Shown here in pieces: positions 16,638 through 25,327 of a DNA stretch of 64,000 nucleotides. This DNA comes from Streptomyces cinnabarinus (GTDB lineage Bacteria > Actinomycetota > Actinomycetes > Streptomycetales > Streptomycetaceae), in contig NZ_CP114413.1 in NCBI RefSeq assembly GCF_027270315.1, forward strand, positions 3,224,001-3,288,000, read 5' to 3'. The position numbers and the translations under genes are program-made. Positions within the stretch are counted from its first letter, which is position 1, and the number at the start of each line of letters is the position of its first letter. The notes under the pieces were generated by a model. That model saw only the letters and a program-made list of their open reading frames with translations. It was not told the DNA's origin and did not search any database.

Positions 16638-17123
16638 CTACTGCTGCGGGTGGTGCGGGGGGATCGGGGGGAGGTCGCCGGTCGTCTCGTAGTCCGCCAG
16701 CATGTCGATGCGGCGGATGTGACGCTCGTCGCCCGAGAACGGGGTGGCCAGGAAGGTCTCGATGAACTTCGTGGCCTCGTCCTGCGTGTGCATCCGGCCG
16801 CCCACCGCCACCACGTTGGCGTTGTTGTGCTGCCGGCCCAGGGCCGCGGTCTCCTCGCTCCAGGCGAGGGCCGCACGCACGCCCTTGACCTTGTTCGCCG
16901 CGATCTGCTCGCCGTTGCCGGACCCGCCGATCACGATGCCGAGGGCGTCGGGGTCCGCGGCCGTGCGCTCGGCGGCGCGGAGGCAGAAGGGGGGGTAGTC
17001 GTCCTGGGCGTCGTAGATGTGCGGGCCGCAGTCGACGGGGTCATGGCCCGCCGCCTTGAGCCACTCGACGAGGTGGTTCTTGAGTTCGAAGCCCGCATGG
17101 TCGGAGCCGAGATACACGCGCAT
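16638..17123 (-). CDS. rpiB: Ribose-5-phosphate isomerase B
   Basis: RpiB interconverts ribose 5-phosphate and ribulose 5-phosphate in the pentose phosphate pathway. The 161 residues start MRVYLGSDHAGFELK, with the substrate-binding SDHAG motif. The central GGSGNGEQIAANKV motif is the actinobacterial form in which Glu replaces the catalytic Cys of the E. coli enzyme. His and Arg of GRQHNNANV and RRID are also present. A Pro/His-rich tail follows. The gene is divergent from the amino-acid permease, with about 215 bp between them. Confidence 0.95.
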   Translation of the reverse strand: MRVYLGSDHAGFELKNHLVEWLKAAGHDPVDCGPHIYDAQDDYPPFCLRAAERTAADPDALGIVIGGSGNGEQIAANKVKGVRAALAWSEETAALGRQHNNANVVAVGGRMHTQDEATKFIETFLATPFSGDERHIRRIDMLADYETTGDLPPIPPHHPQQ

Positions 17124-17339
17124 GCGATGAGTGTGACACGGACGTTCCCGGGCAGCCGCCCCGGGGGTTGGCTTCGAAAAATGTGAGCGATACCGCAGAA
17201 CCTCAGGGAAACCTCAAGTAACGATCCGGATTCAAAGGTTCTCAGATTCCTTTGCCTCCGATTCACTGGACCAACTTGTTCGGCCCCCGTACTCCGCTCG
17301 TACGGGAAACTGCTCACCCGGCACAAAGGAATCCCCCCT

Positions 17340-18797
17340 ATGACCTCCACCGGCGACCCCGGTAACGGCCTGCAGGCAGGGCTCAAGAACCGCCATCTGT
17401 CGATGATCGCCATCGGCGGTGTCATCGGCGCCGGACTCTTCGTCGGGTCCTCCTCCGGCATCGCCACCGCCGGCCCCGGCATCCTCCTGTCGTACGCGCT
17501 CGTCGGCACGCTCGTGGTGCTGGTGATGCGGATGCTCGGCGAGATGTCCGCCGCGAACCCCACGTCCGGCTCCTTCTCCGCCCACGCGGACCGCGCGCTC
17601 GGCAGCTGGGCCGGGTTCTCCATCGGCTGGCTGTACTGGTTCTTCTGGGTGGTCGTGCTCGCGGTCGAGGCGACCGCCGGCGCGGTGATCCTGGAGGGCT
17701 GGATCCCGGCCGTCCCGCAATGGGCCTGGGCGCTCATCGTGATGGTCGTGCTGACCGCCACCAACCTGGTCTCCGTCGGCTCCTACGGCGAGTTCGAGTT
17801 CTGGTTCGCCGGTATCAAGGTCGTCGCCATCGGCGCCTTCATCGTGGTCGGCGGGCTCGCCGTCTTCGGTCTGCTGCCGGGCGTCGACGCCGAGCAGGCG
17901 GGTCTGGCCAACCTCACCGAGCACAGCGGGTTCCTGCCCAACGGACCGGGCGCGATCCTCACCGGTGTGCTGCTCGTCGTCTTCTCCTTCATGGGCAGCG
18001 AGATCGCCACGCTGGCCGCCGGTGAGTCCGAGGACCCGCAGCGGGCCGTCACCAAGTCGACCAACAGCATCATCTGGCGTATCGGCGTCTTCTACCTGGG
18101 CTCGATCTTCGTGGTCGTCACCCTGCTGCCCTGGGACTCCAAGGCGATCGCCGAGGACGGCTCCTACGTCGCCGCGCTGGACTCCCTCGGAATCGCGCAC
18201 GCCGGTCAGATCATGAACTTCATCGTGCTGACCTCGGTGCTGTCCTGTCTGAACTCCGGTCTGTACACCGCCTCCCGGATGGCCTTCTCGCTCGGCCAGC
18301 GCGGGGACGCGCCCAAGGCGTTCGCGAAGACCACGGGCCGGGGTGTGCCGGTCGTCGCGATCATGGCGTCGGTCGTGTTCGGCTTCGTCGCGGTGTTCTT
18401 CAACTACAAGTTCCCGGACTCCGTCTTCCTCTTCCTGGTCAACTCCTCCGGCGCCGTCGCGCTCTTCGTGTGGCTGGTGATCTGCTTCTCGCAGCTGCGC
18501 ATGCGGAAGATCATCGAGCGGGAGTCGCCCGAGAAGCTGGTCGTGCGGATGTGGCTGTACCCGTACCTGACCTGGGCCGCGGCCGCACTGATCGTGTTCG
18601 TGCTCGGCTACATGCTGACCGACACCGAGCACGACGGCCGTAAGACGGTGCTGCTGTCGCTGCTGGTCGCGGCGGTCGTCCTGGCCATCGCCTTCATCAA
18701 GGACAAGGTGAAGGGCAAGGGCGGCCGGACGGGCGCCCCGGCCGTGAAGGTCCGGGTCGAGAGCGAGCTCGACGCGGACGAGGTCAACGTCGGCTGA
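17340..18797 (+). CDS. APC-superfamily amino-acid permease
   Basis: The protein has 485 residues with twelve predicted transmembrane helices. The N-terminal signature (HLSMIAIGGVIGAGLFVG, then GPGILLSYALVG) and the GEMSA motif place it in the amino-acid transporter family of the APC superfamily, close to GABA/aromatic/asparagine permeases. The substrate cannot be fixed from sequence alone. The ATG at 17340 follows AAAGGA. A hairpin terminator lies at 18818-18842. It is clearly paralogous to the permease at 22947. Confidence 0.92.
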   Translation: MTSTGDPGNGLQAGLKNRHLSMIAIGGVIGAGLFVGSSSGIATAGPGILLSYALVGTLVVLVMRMLGEMSAANPTSGSFSAHADRALGSWAGFSIGWLYWFFWVVVLAVEATAGAVILEGWIPAVPQWAWALIVMVVLTATNLVSVGSYGEFEFWFAGIKVVAIGAFIVVGGLAVFGLLPGVDAEQAGLANLTEHSGFLPNGPGAILTGVLLVVFSFMGSEIATLAAGESEDPQRAVTKSTNSIIWRIGVFYLGSIFVVVTLLPWDSKAIAEDGSYVAALDSLGIAHAGQIMNFIVLTSVLSCLNSGLYTASRMAFSLGQRGDAPKAFAKTTGRGVPVVAIMASVVFGFVAVFFNYKFPDSVFLFLVNSSGAVALFVWLVICFSQLRMRKIIERESPEKLVVRMWLYPYLTWAAAALIVFVLGYMLTDTEHDGRKTVLLSLLVAAVVLAIAFIKDKVKGKGGRTGAPAVKVRVESELDADEVNVG

Positions 18798-18817
18798 GCT
18801 CTGCGGCCATAGCGCGG

Positions 18818-18842
18818 AAGGGGGTCCCTCGGGGCCCCCTTT
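18818..18842. terminator. Terminator between permease and kinase genes
   Basis: AAGGGGGTCC and GGGGCCCCCTT form a stem with one bulged pair and end in TTT on the plus strand. The two genes converge here. Confidence 0.65.
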
Positions 18843-18849
18843 CCCGTGT

Positions 18850-21003
18850 CTACAGGATGGTGAAGCTGTCCTTCACCTCTTCGTACGTCCGCAGCGCCTC
18901 GGTCTCGATGTCCGGCTGGTACCAGGTGTTGATCTGGTACGACTTCCCCTTCTCATTGAAGCCCAGCAGCCGGGCGTGCCAGGGGACGCCCTTGAGCGTG
19001 AAGGTGTACTCCCACTCGACCGCCGGATAGCCGCGGAACGTCGTCTCCTCCAGCCGGATCTTCCGGTACGCCTGCCCCTGGTGGGCGTTCTGCTCCGAGG
19101 TCTCCCAGGTCTCCATCAGGTCGCCGCGGGCGAGGGAGGACTTGGCGACCAGCTCCTGCTTACCGTCGGGCGAGGTGTAGTGCACCTCCGCGCCGGTCTT
19201 CACGTCCCGCCGCCAGCCCTCGGGGGTGACCCAGGCGAACCCCCCGGCCTCGGTGCGCGCTCCCGGCGGCAGGGACTGCGGGCGGGAGGTGCCCTCCACA
19301 GTGGGCGACGGGGAGTTCTGGGCGGCCGAGGACGCGGACGAGGGCGTCGAGCCGCCCGCCTTGTCGTCGTCCGGCGAGCCCGAGTTCAGCACCAGCACGA
19401 CGGCCACGACCGCTCCGACGGTGACCAGGCCGACGGCGGCGAGAACTCCGGGACGGTGGCGGCGCGCGGGACGGGGGGTGGGGACCGCGGGGCCGGGGAG
19501 TTCGCCCGGGGACGTGGGGTGGGCGTCGGGGGTGGCGCTGGGGGTGGGCGTGGGAACGGGCGTGGGAGTGGCCGCTCGGGTGGGTGCCGGGCGGTGCTCC
19601 GTCTCGGCCTCGGCGTTCTGTACGGCTGCCGGTTTGGTCTCGGACGCCGCCCGCGCCCGGGTCTCCGTGTCCGTCTCCGTGCCCGTCTCCGTGCGGATGA
19701 GGGAGACGCCCGTGGTGGAGGAGGCGCCGGCCCGGGGATGAGGGGCGGGCGTCTCGGAACCGACCTCGGAACGGACCTCGGACCGCGCCTCGGAGGCGGC
19801 CTCGGTGGAGGCGTTGGGGGTACGAGGAATCGCGCGGCGCCCGAAGTCGCGGGTGGGACGGGGGTCTTCGGGAGGTTCCGCCCGGGGTGCCTCGGTGGGT
19901 GGGGTGTCGGCGGGCTCGGGGGGAGCGAGGTCCCTGGGGTCGGGTCCGGGGGTGGGCTGTTCGGACCGCGGTGGCTCCGCCGGGTCCGGCTCCGTCGTCC
20001 CGACCGAGGCCGCCGTCTGCGGCTCCCCGGTCCCTTCCGGGGCGGCCGCCTCCGGCCACTCCGGGCCGACGGAGGGCGCCGGTGCCGCCGTCTCCGGCTG
20101 CCCGGTGTCCCCCTGGGGCTCCCCCGGAGTACCCACCGTCACAGTGGGTGTGGGTGCGGGGAAGGCGATGGGGTGGAGGGCGTCCTCCAGGTCCGTGAGG
20201 CTCGGGCGGGTGTCCGGCTCCTTCTCCAGCAGGGCGGCCAGGACGGCGGTCAACGGGCCGGTACCGGGCGGGAGTTCCGGCTCCTCGTACAGGACCGCGT
20301 GCAAGGTCGCCAGCGTGGTGTCGCGGGAGAACGGGGACCGGCCGCCCAGGGCCGCGCACAGCGTGGCGCCCAGGGACCAGATGTCCGACGGCGGCCCCTG
20401 GGGGCGGCCGGAGATGCGCTCGGGGGCCATGTAGTCGGGGGAGCCGACCAGCATGCCCACCATGGTCAGGGCCTTGGCGTCCTGGATCGCCGCGATGCCG
20501 AAGTCCGTGAGGACCACGCGCCTCGCGCCCGTCTCCACCAGGACGTTGCCGGGCTTGATGTCCCGGTGCAGCACGCCCCGTTCGTGCACCTGGCGCAGCG
20601 CCGCCACCAGGCCCAGCCCGATGCGCGCGGCCTCCGAGGGGCTCAGCGGCCCGTCCTCCACGATGAGGCGTTCCAGGGAGCGGCCGGCCACCAACTCCAT
20701 GACGATCCAGAGCCGTTCGCCCTCGTCCACCACGTCGTACACGCGCACCACGTTGGGGTGGTCGATGCGGGCGGTGGCGCGGGCCTCGCGCAGGGTGCGT
20801 TCACGGCGGGTGCGGGTGTCCTCGGCGTCGAGACCGTCTATCCGCATTTCCTTGATCGCCACCGGGCGGTCGAGTATTTCGTCGGCCGCTCGCCACACCC
20901 GCCCCATTCCGCCCTGGCCGATACTCTCGACCAGTCGATAGCGTCCGGTCACCAGGAGCCCTGGAACTCCGCCGCTCCTCGTGTTTCCCGTATTCCCCGG
21001 CAA
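18850..21003 (-). CDS. Membrane Ser/Thr protein kinase (PASTA-less Hanks type)
   Basis: The protein has about 717 residues from a TTG at 21003, which follows GAGGGGG by 9 nt; a GTG at 20952 is the alternative. The kinase domain is complete: GQGGMG glycine loop, VAIKEM lysine, HRDIKPGN catalytic loop, DFG and APE. A long low-complexity Pro/Thr/Glu/Ala linker (about residues 270-515) leads to one transmembrane helix (about 518-540). An extracellular domain of about 170 residues follows, resembling the Mog1/PsbP-like sensor folds seen in actinobacterial kinases and lipoproteins. The ligand is unknown. It is divergent from the LPKTG-protein gene. Confidence 0.92.
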   Translation of the reverse strand: MPGNTGNTRSGGVPGLLVTGRYRLVESIGQGGMGRVWRAADEILDRPVAIKEMRIDGLDAEDTRTRRERTLREARATARIDHPNVVRVYDVVDEGERLWIVMELVAGRSLERLIVEDGPLSPSEAARIGLGLVAALRQVHERGVLHRDIKPGNVLVETGARRVVLTDFGIAAIQDAKALTMVGMLVGSPDYMAPERISGRPQGPPSDIWSLGATLCAALGGRSPFSRDTTLATLHAVLYEEPELPPGTGPLTAVLAALLEKEPDTRPSLTDLEDALHPIAFPAPTPTVTVGTPGEPQGDTGQPETAAPAPSVGPEWPEAAAPEGTGEPQTAASVGTTEPDPAEPPRSEQPTPGPDPRDLAPPEPADTPPTEAPRAEPPEDPRPTRDFGRRAIPRTPNASTEAASEARSEVRSEVGSETPAPHPRAGASSTTGVSLIRTETGTETDTETRARAASETKPAAVQNAEAETEHRPAPTRAATPTPVPTPTPSATPDAHPTSPGELPGPAVPTPRPARRHRPGVLAAVGLVTVGAVVAVVLVLNSGSPDDDKAGGSTPSSASSAAQNSPSPTVEGTSRPQSLPPGARTEAGGFAWVTPEGWRRDVKTGAEVHYTSPDGKQELVAKSSLARGDLMETWETSEQNAHQGQAYRKIRLEETTFRGYPAVEWEYTFTLKGVPWHARLLGFNEKGKSYQINTWYQPDIETEALRTYEEVKDSFTIL

Positions 21004-21147
21004 TCCGCTGCACCCCCTCAAAACCCTACTGCGCCTGTCCGTTTGAAACACGATGGTCACACTTCGCGCCACACCAGCATAGTGCGGAGAAATCTTGTGG
21101 TACCTCTTCAAGTACTGCGAATTCAGGCGCAGCCAAGGGGGACGAAC

Positions 21148-21873
21148 ATGAGTTCTCGTCGTAGGACGACCATCGCGGGATCGCTGGTTGCAGCATCTTT
21201 TTCGGCAGTGATGATCCTTCCGTTCACCGCCGCCGCGGATGACGAGGGACCTCAGAGCAGCAAGGGGGGAAAGGCCGTCGACGAGGCACCGGCGGGCGTG
21301 GAACTGACCACGACTCTGCCCGAGAAGATCTCGGTCGACAACGCGTCGCAGGAAACGGCGATCACCGCGACGGTGAAAAACGAAGGGACCGAGGAGAGCG
21401 GAGAGATCAGGCTTTTGGTCGTCGGATTCGACGGCCTGACGGTCAATAACGTTCAGGGCTGTTCAAAGATTGCCGAAGGCGATCTCCCGGAAGGTTCGAA
21501 CAGCGGATTCGCCTGTGCGGTGGACAATCTCGCGGCCGGTGACTCGAAGTCGTACGACGTCGATGCGACGTACGACCTGAGCAAGACGGGCAAGATCTGC
21601 CTGCCCGTCCAGACCGCGTCGGGTGACAAGACGTACTGGCAGCAGGGCCCGGTGCCGTTCGGCACGACGAACCCCTCGCCGAACGCCCCCGCCACCCCGC
21701 TGCTGCTGGGCACCGACAACCAGCCGGTGGCGCCCGGCGGTGACGAACTGCCCAAGACCGGTGCCGAACGCGACGTCCTGCCGCTGGGCGCGGCCGGGGC
21801 GGCTCTGATCGCGGCGGGCGCGGCCGGACTGTGGTGGTCGCAGTTCCGGCGGCCGGTGCGGCAGGAGAGCTGA
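21148..21873 (+). CDS. Sortase-anchored surface protein (LPKTG)
   Basis: The protein has 241 residues. A signal peptide (residues 1-30, RRRT plus hydrophobic core, cleavage near TAAADD) is followed by an Ig-like or fibronectin-like secreted domain with two cysteines. The LPKTG motif lies at residues 201-205, followed by a hydrophobic helix and an FRR tail, so it is a sortase substrate. Streptomyces class-E substrates more often read LAxTG, so the Pro is notable. The ATG at 21148 follows AAGGGGGA. It is divergent from the Ser/Thr kinase gene; a regulatory link is possible but unproven. Confidence 0.85.
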   Translation: MSSRRRTTIAGSLVAASFSAVMILPFTAAADDEGPQSSKGGKAVDEAPAGVELTTTLPEKISVDNASQETAITATVKNEGTEESGEIRLLVVGFDGLTVNNVQGCSKIAEGDLPEGSNSGFACAVDNLAAGDSKSYDVDATYDLSKTGKICLPVQTASGDKTYWQQGPVPFGTTNPSPNAPATPLLLGTDNQPVAPGGDELPKTGAERDVLPLGAAGAALIAAGAAGLWWSQFRRPVRQES

Positions 21874-21887
21874 GACCGAAAGTCCAT

Positions 21888-21928
21888 CGGCCGGATGACC
21901 TGACGGCACCTGTCAGGTCATCCGGCCG
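21888..21928. terminator. Strong hairpin after LPKTG-protein gene
   Basis: CGGCCGGATGACCTGAC pairs perfectly over 17 bp with GTCAGGTCATCCGGCCG around a 7-nt loop. It lies 15 bp past the stop codon at 21873. Confidence 0.8.
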
Positions 21929-21944
21929 TACGACGCGGAGACAC

Positions 21945-21995
21945 GGAAGAGGCTCGCCGGGCTGAGGTCTCAGGTCGACCCGGCGAGCCTCTTCC
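21945..21995. terminator. Strong hairpin after bioY
   Basis: GGAAGAGGCTCGCCGGG pairs perfectly over 17 bp with its complement around a 17-nt loop. It lies just past the bioY stop (22002), so each convergent gene has its own hairpin. Confidence 0.8.
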
Positions 21996-22001
21996 GGAGC
22001 G

Positions 22002-22583
22002 TCACTTCTTGAGCAGCTTCCAGGCGGTGGGCAGCAGACCCATCGCCAGGGCCGCCTTGACGGCGTCGCCGACGAGGAACGGCGTCAGGCCGGCCGCGAT
22101 GGCGGCGGAGGCCGACATACCGGCCGCCAGGGCCAGGTACGGGACGCCGATCGCGTAGATGATCGCCTCGCCGAGCAGCATCGTGCCGGCCGTGCGCAGC
22201 ATCGAGCGGTCGGCGCCGCGGCGGGCCAGGGCGCCGACGGCGGCGGAGGCGAGGAGCATGCCGAGGATGTAGCCGAAAGAGACGCTGAGGCCGTGGCTGC
22301 CGTTCGCGAACCACGGGACACCGGCGAGGCCCGCCAGCGCGTACAGGGCGAGCGCCGCGACACCGCGGCTCGCGCCGAGGGTGGTGCCGACGAGCAGCGC
22401 GGCGAAGGTCTGGCCGGTCACCGGGACCGGAGAGCCCGGCACCGGCACGGAGAGCTGAGCGGCCAGCCCGGTGAGCGCGGCACCGCCGACCACCAGCGCC
22501 AGGTCCCGGACACGGGAGGCGGGGAGCAGGTCGGCGAGGACCTGTCCGGTGCGGACGGGGGTGGCGACAGCGGCGGTGCTCAT
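22002..22583 (-). CDS. bioY: Biotin transporter substrate-binding component BioY
   Basis: BioY is the S-component of the ECF-type biotin transporter. The 193 residues have six hydrophobic helices. The family motif VPVPGSPVPVTGQTFAALLVG (about residues 46-66) and the GASRG and GYILGMLLA segments are conserved. The start is ATG at 22583. No bioM or bioN gene is next to it, so it may work alone or with a shared energising module elsewhere. Confidence 0.94.
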   Translation of the reverse strand: MSTAAVATPVRTGQVLADLLPASRVRDLALVVGGAALTGLAAQLSVPVPGSPVPVTGQTFAALLVGTTLGASRGVAALALYALAGLAGVPWFANGSHGLSVSFGYILGMLLASAAVGALARRGADRSMLRTAGTMLLGEAIIYAIGVPYLALAAGMSASAAIAAGLTPFLVGDAVKAALAMGLLPTAWKLLKK

Positions 22584-22946
22584 GGGGACTCCGCGGAGAC
22601 GGGGGGAGGTGGGGACAGGGCGACGCTATCCCAGCGGCGGCGAGACGATCACCGTCAGTGGTCGACAAAGGGCGGAACGCGGGATTGGTGGGCTCCGTAC
22701 AAAGGGGAGGGGTTATGCGCGCTGTGGCGTGATGCCGGTCACTGAGGTGAGGACGCGCAGGTCACGAAGGGGGCGTCGGAGGCTCTGTAGGTTTCCGCCA
22801 ACGCTCGCCCATCGGGCGGCCGTGAGGGGTCCCGTACGCTCTGTGCCGTACCTGTCCGGATACTGGGCAGCCTCTGCGTCTGAGCGGACACGGCCCACAG
22901 ACTGACGGGGTTTTTGCCCATCTCACGCATTGGACGAGCCGCGCCC
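22584..22946. other. bioY / permease divergent intergenic region with possible leader peptides
   Basis: The 363-bp gap holds the promoters of two divergent genes. On the plus strand GGGGAGG precedes an ATG at 22715 that encodes only MRAVA before TGA. The stop overlaps an ATG at 22732 (TGATG) opening a 57-codon Arg-rich frame that ends at 22905. This could be a translated leader for the permease or chance; no family was recognised. Confidence 0.35.
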
Positions 22947-24329
22947 ATGCCCAGCACCACAGTCGAGACGCCGCCGCAGCAGGACGGTGTCACCCTCTCC
23001 CACGGCCTCAAGCAGCGCCATCTGTCGATGATCGCCCTCGGTGGTGTCATCGGCGCCGGTCTGTTCGTGGGCTCCGGCGCCGGTATCGCCGCCGCCGGGC
23101 CCTCGATCGTCGTCGCCTACGCCATATCCGGCCTCCTCGTGATGCTGGTGATGCGGATGCTCGGCGAGATGTCGGCCGCCTATCCCTCCTCCGGCTCCTT
23201 CTCGGCGCACGCCGAGCGGGCGATCGGGCCCTGGGCCGGGTTCACCGCGGGCTGGTCCTTCTGGGTCCTGCTCTGCACGGCGGTCGGCCTGGAGGGCATC
23301 GGCGCCGCGAAGATCGTCACCGGCTGGCTGCCCGGCACGCCGGAGTGGGCGTGGGTGGCGCTGTTCATGGTGGTGTTCTGCGGCGCGAACCTCGCCGCCG
23401 TGAAGAACTTCGGCGAGTTCGAGTTCTGGTTCGCAGCCCTTAAGGTCGGCGCGATCAGCCTCTTCCTGGTGCTGGGCGGACTGGCCATCTTCGGCGTCCT
23501 GCCGGGCACCGACTCCCCCGGCACCGCCAACCTGACCGACTTCCTGCCCAACGGTGGTGAGGGCCTGATCATCGGCCTGCTCGCCTCGGTCTTCGCGTAC
23601 GGCGGCATGGAGACGGTGACCATCGCCGCCGCCGAGTCGGAGAACCCGGTCAAGGGCGTGGCGAGCGCGGTCCGTACCGCGATGTGGCGGATCGCGCTGT
23701 TCTACATCGGCTCGATGGCGGTCATCGTCACCCTGGTCCCCTGGGACTCCAAGGAGGTCGCCGAGAAGGGCCCGTACGTCGCGGCCCTCGACGAACTCGG
23801 CATCCCCGGCGCCGGCCAGCTGATGAACGTGGTCGTGCTGGTGGCCCTGCTGTCCGCGATGAACGCCAACATCTACGGCTCCTCGCGCATCGCCTACTCC
23901 CTGGTCCAGCGCGGCCAGGGCCCGAAGGCGCTGGGCCGGGTGACCTCCGGCGTCCCGCGGATCGCCGTCCTCGCCTCCTCGGTGTTCGGCTTCGTCTGCG
24001 TGCTGCTCAGCTACTGGCGTCCGGACGACGTCTTCCCCTGGCTGCTGAACATGATCGGCGCGGTCATCCTCGTCGTCTGGATCTTCATCGCGGTCTCCCA
24101 ACTCCGCCTGCGCGCCCGCCTGGACCGCGAGGCCCCCGAGAAGCTGACGGTGCGCATGTGGGCGTTCCCGGTGCTGACGTGGGTCGCGCTGGCGGGAATG
24201 GTCGCGATCTTCGTGCTGATGGCGCGGGAGCCGGACACCCGGGTGCAGCTCTACTCGACCGGCGGGATGACGCTGTTCCTGGCGGTTGTGGGGTACGCCT
24301 GGCAGCGGGCGCGCGCCGCGCAGGGCTGA
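22947..24329 (+). CDS. APC-superfamily amino-acid permease (second copy)
   Basis: The protein has 460 residues and twelve predicted transmembrane helices. The motifs HLSMIALGGVIGAGLFVGSG and GEMSA are shared with the permease at 17340, so the two are paralogues. ATG 22947 (MPSTTVETPP) is preferred; an in-frame TTG at 22914 would add eleven residues. The C-terminal tail is much shorter than in the first copy. The substrate is unknown; GABA, asparagine and aromatic acids are typical for the family. A strong terminator follows. Confidence 0.9.
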   Translation: MPSTTVETPPQQDGVTLSHGLKQRHLSMIALGGVIGAGLFVGSGAGIAAAGPSIVVAYAISGLLVMLVMRMLGEMSAAYPSSGSFSAHAERAIGPWAGFTAGWSFWVLLCTAVGLEGIGAAKIVTGWLPGTPEWAWVALFMVVFCGANLAAVKNFGEFEFWFAALKVGAISLFLVLGGLAIFGVLPGTDSPGTANLTDFLPNGGEGLIIGLLASVFAYGGMETVTIAAAESENPVKGVASAVRTAMWRIALFYIGSMAVIVTLVPWDSKEVAEKGPYVAALDELGIPGAGQLMNVVVLVALLSAMNANIYGSSRIAYSLVQRGQGPKALGRVTSGVPRIAVLASSVFGFVCVLLSYWRPDDVFPWLLNMIGAVILVVWIFIAVSQLRLRARLDREAPEKLTVRMWAFPVLTWVALAGMVAIFVLMAREPDTRVQLYSTGGMTLFLAVVGYAWQRARAAQG

Positions 24330-24347
24330 CGCCCTCACCGCGCCGCG

Positions 24348-24376
24348 AAGCCCCCGTGCGACCCGCACGGGGGCTT
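24348..24376 (+). terminator. Rho-independent terminator after permease
   Basis: AAGCCCCCGTGCG pairs perfectly over 13 bp with CGCACGGGGGCTT, followed by TTC. It lies 18 bp after the permease stop. Confidence 0.85.
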
Positions 24377-24388
24377 TTCGCTGACTTC

Positions 24389-24508
24389 TTGTTGTTGCAT
24401 ATAGGTTGCAATAAGGTGGCAGCCCTGCCTCGTGATCGTCTTCTCACCCTTCACGCCGGCAGGCGGAATGACGGCAGCCCCCGCGAGGACGTGACTCGCG
24501 GGGGTTTC
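24389..24508 (+). ncRNA. Candidate free-standing small RNA or small transcript
   Basis: A promoter-like pair, TTGTTG (24389-24394) and TAAGGT (24412-24417), has exactly 17 bp spacing. It is followed about 60 bp later by a hairpin (CCCCGCGAG at 24479-24487 and CTCGCGGGG at 24495-24503) with a TTT tail. The implied transcript is about 85 nt and is isolated between two convergent genes. A GTG-led frame of about 20 codons lies within it, so it could be a very small mRNA instead. Confidence 0.4.
24478..24508 (+). terminator. Terminator of candidate small transcript
   Basis: The 9-10 bp perfect stem CCCCCGCGAG/CTCGCGGGGG has a 7-nt loop and ends in TTT on the plus strand. It may also serve the methyltransferase gene on the other strand, which ends at 24542. 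Confidence 0.65.
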
Positions 24509-24541
24509 CTGGTTCCTGATGGGTTATGGGTTCTTGACGGG

Positions 24542-25315
24542 TTACGGCTTACGGGCCAGGCCGCCGTGCTGCCCGATCGGGGCCAGGGTCGGTTCGTACG
24601 GGCGCCACAGCGGTACCGAGACGACTCCCGGGTCGACCAGCTCCAGGCCCTCGAAGTACGCCTCGATCTCCGCCACGGGACGCAGGAAGTACGGGACGGC
24701 ACCGGACTCGTTGTAGGCGTCCTGCGCCTCCTCGTAGGCGGGATCGGTGCCCCGGGAACCGTCGTTGACGGAGAGGTGACTCCCCGAGGGCAGGCCCGCG
24801 AGCAGACGGTGGACCAGGGCGCAGGCCTCGGCGTGGTCGGGCACATGGCCGAGGATGCCGCTGAGGATCAGGGCCGTGGGCCGGGTGAGGTCCAGGGTGC
24901 GGGCGGCCGCCTCGATGATCCGCTCGGGCTCGTACAGGCTCAGGTTCTCGTACGACGTCACTCCCTCGGGTGTGGAGGTGAGCAGGGCGCGGGCGTGGGT
25001 GAGGACCAAGGGGTCGTTGTCGACGTAGACGATCCTCGCCTCCGGTGCGAGGCGCTGTGCCACCTCATGGGTGTTGTCGACGGTGGGCAGGCCGGTGCCG
25101 ACGTCCAGGAACTGGCGGACGCCCGCCTCCCGCACCAGGTACCGGATGGTGCGGCCGAGGAAGGCACGGCTGCCGCGGGCGATGGTGACGATGCCGGGGA
25201 AGACGGCGGTGTAGGCGTCACCGGCAGCCTCGTCCACCGGGTAGTTGTCCTTGCCGCCGAGCCAGTAGTTCCAGATGCGGGCCGAGTGGGGTACCGAGGT
25301 GTCGATCTCCGTCAT
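24542..25315 (-). CDS. SAM-dependent methyltransferase, DUF574/Methyltransf_19 family
   Basis: The protein has 257 residues. The N-terminal signature SARIWNYWLGGKDNYPVD is diagnostic for this actinobacterial family. The SAM-binding motif FLDVGTGLPT follows (about residues 69-78), then VYVDNDPLVL (motif II) and LILSGILGHV. Members are very numerous in Streptomyces, and their substrates are mostly unknown. The gene is 12 bp downstream of the histidine-phosphatase stop on the same strand and may be co-transcribed with it. Confidence 0.92.
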   Translation of the reverse strand: MTEIDTSVPHSARIWNYWLGGKDNYPVDEAAGDAYTAVFPGIVTIARGSRAFLGRTIRYLVREAGVRQFLDVGTGLPTVDNTHEVAQRLAPEARIVYVDNDPLVLTHARALLTSTPEGVTSYENLSLYEPERIIEAAARTLDLTRPTALILSGILGHVPDHAEACALVHRLLAGLPSGSHLSVNDGSRGTDPAYEEAQDAYNESGAVPYFLRPVAEIEAYFEGLELVDPGVVSVPLWRPYEPTLAPIGQHGGLARKP

Positions 25316-25327
25316 GCGCCCATGGTG

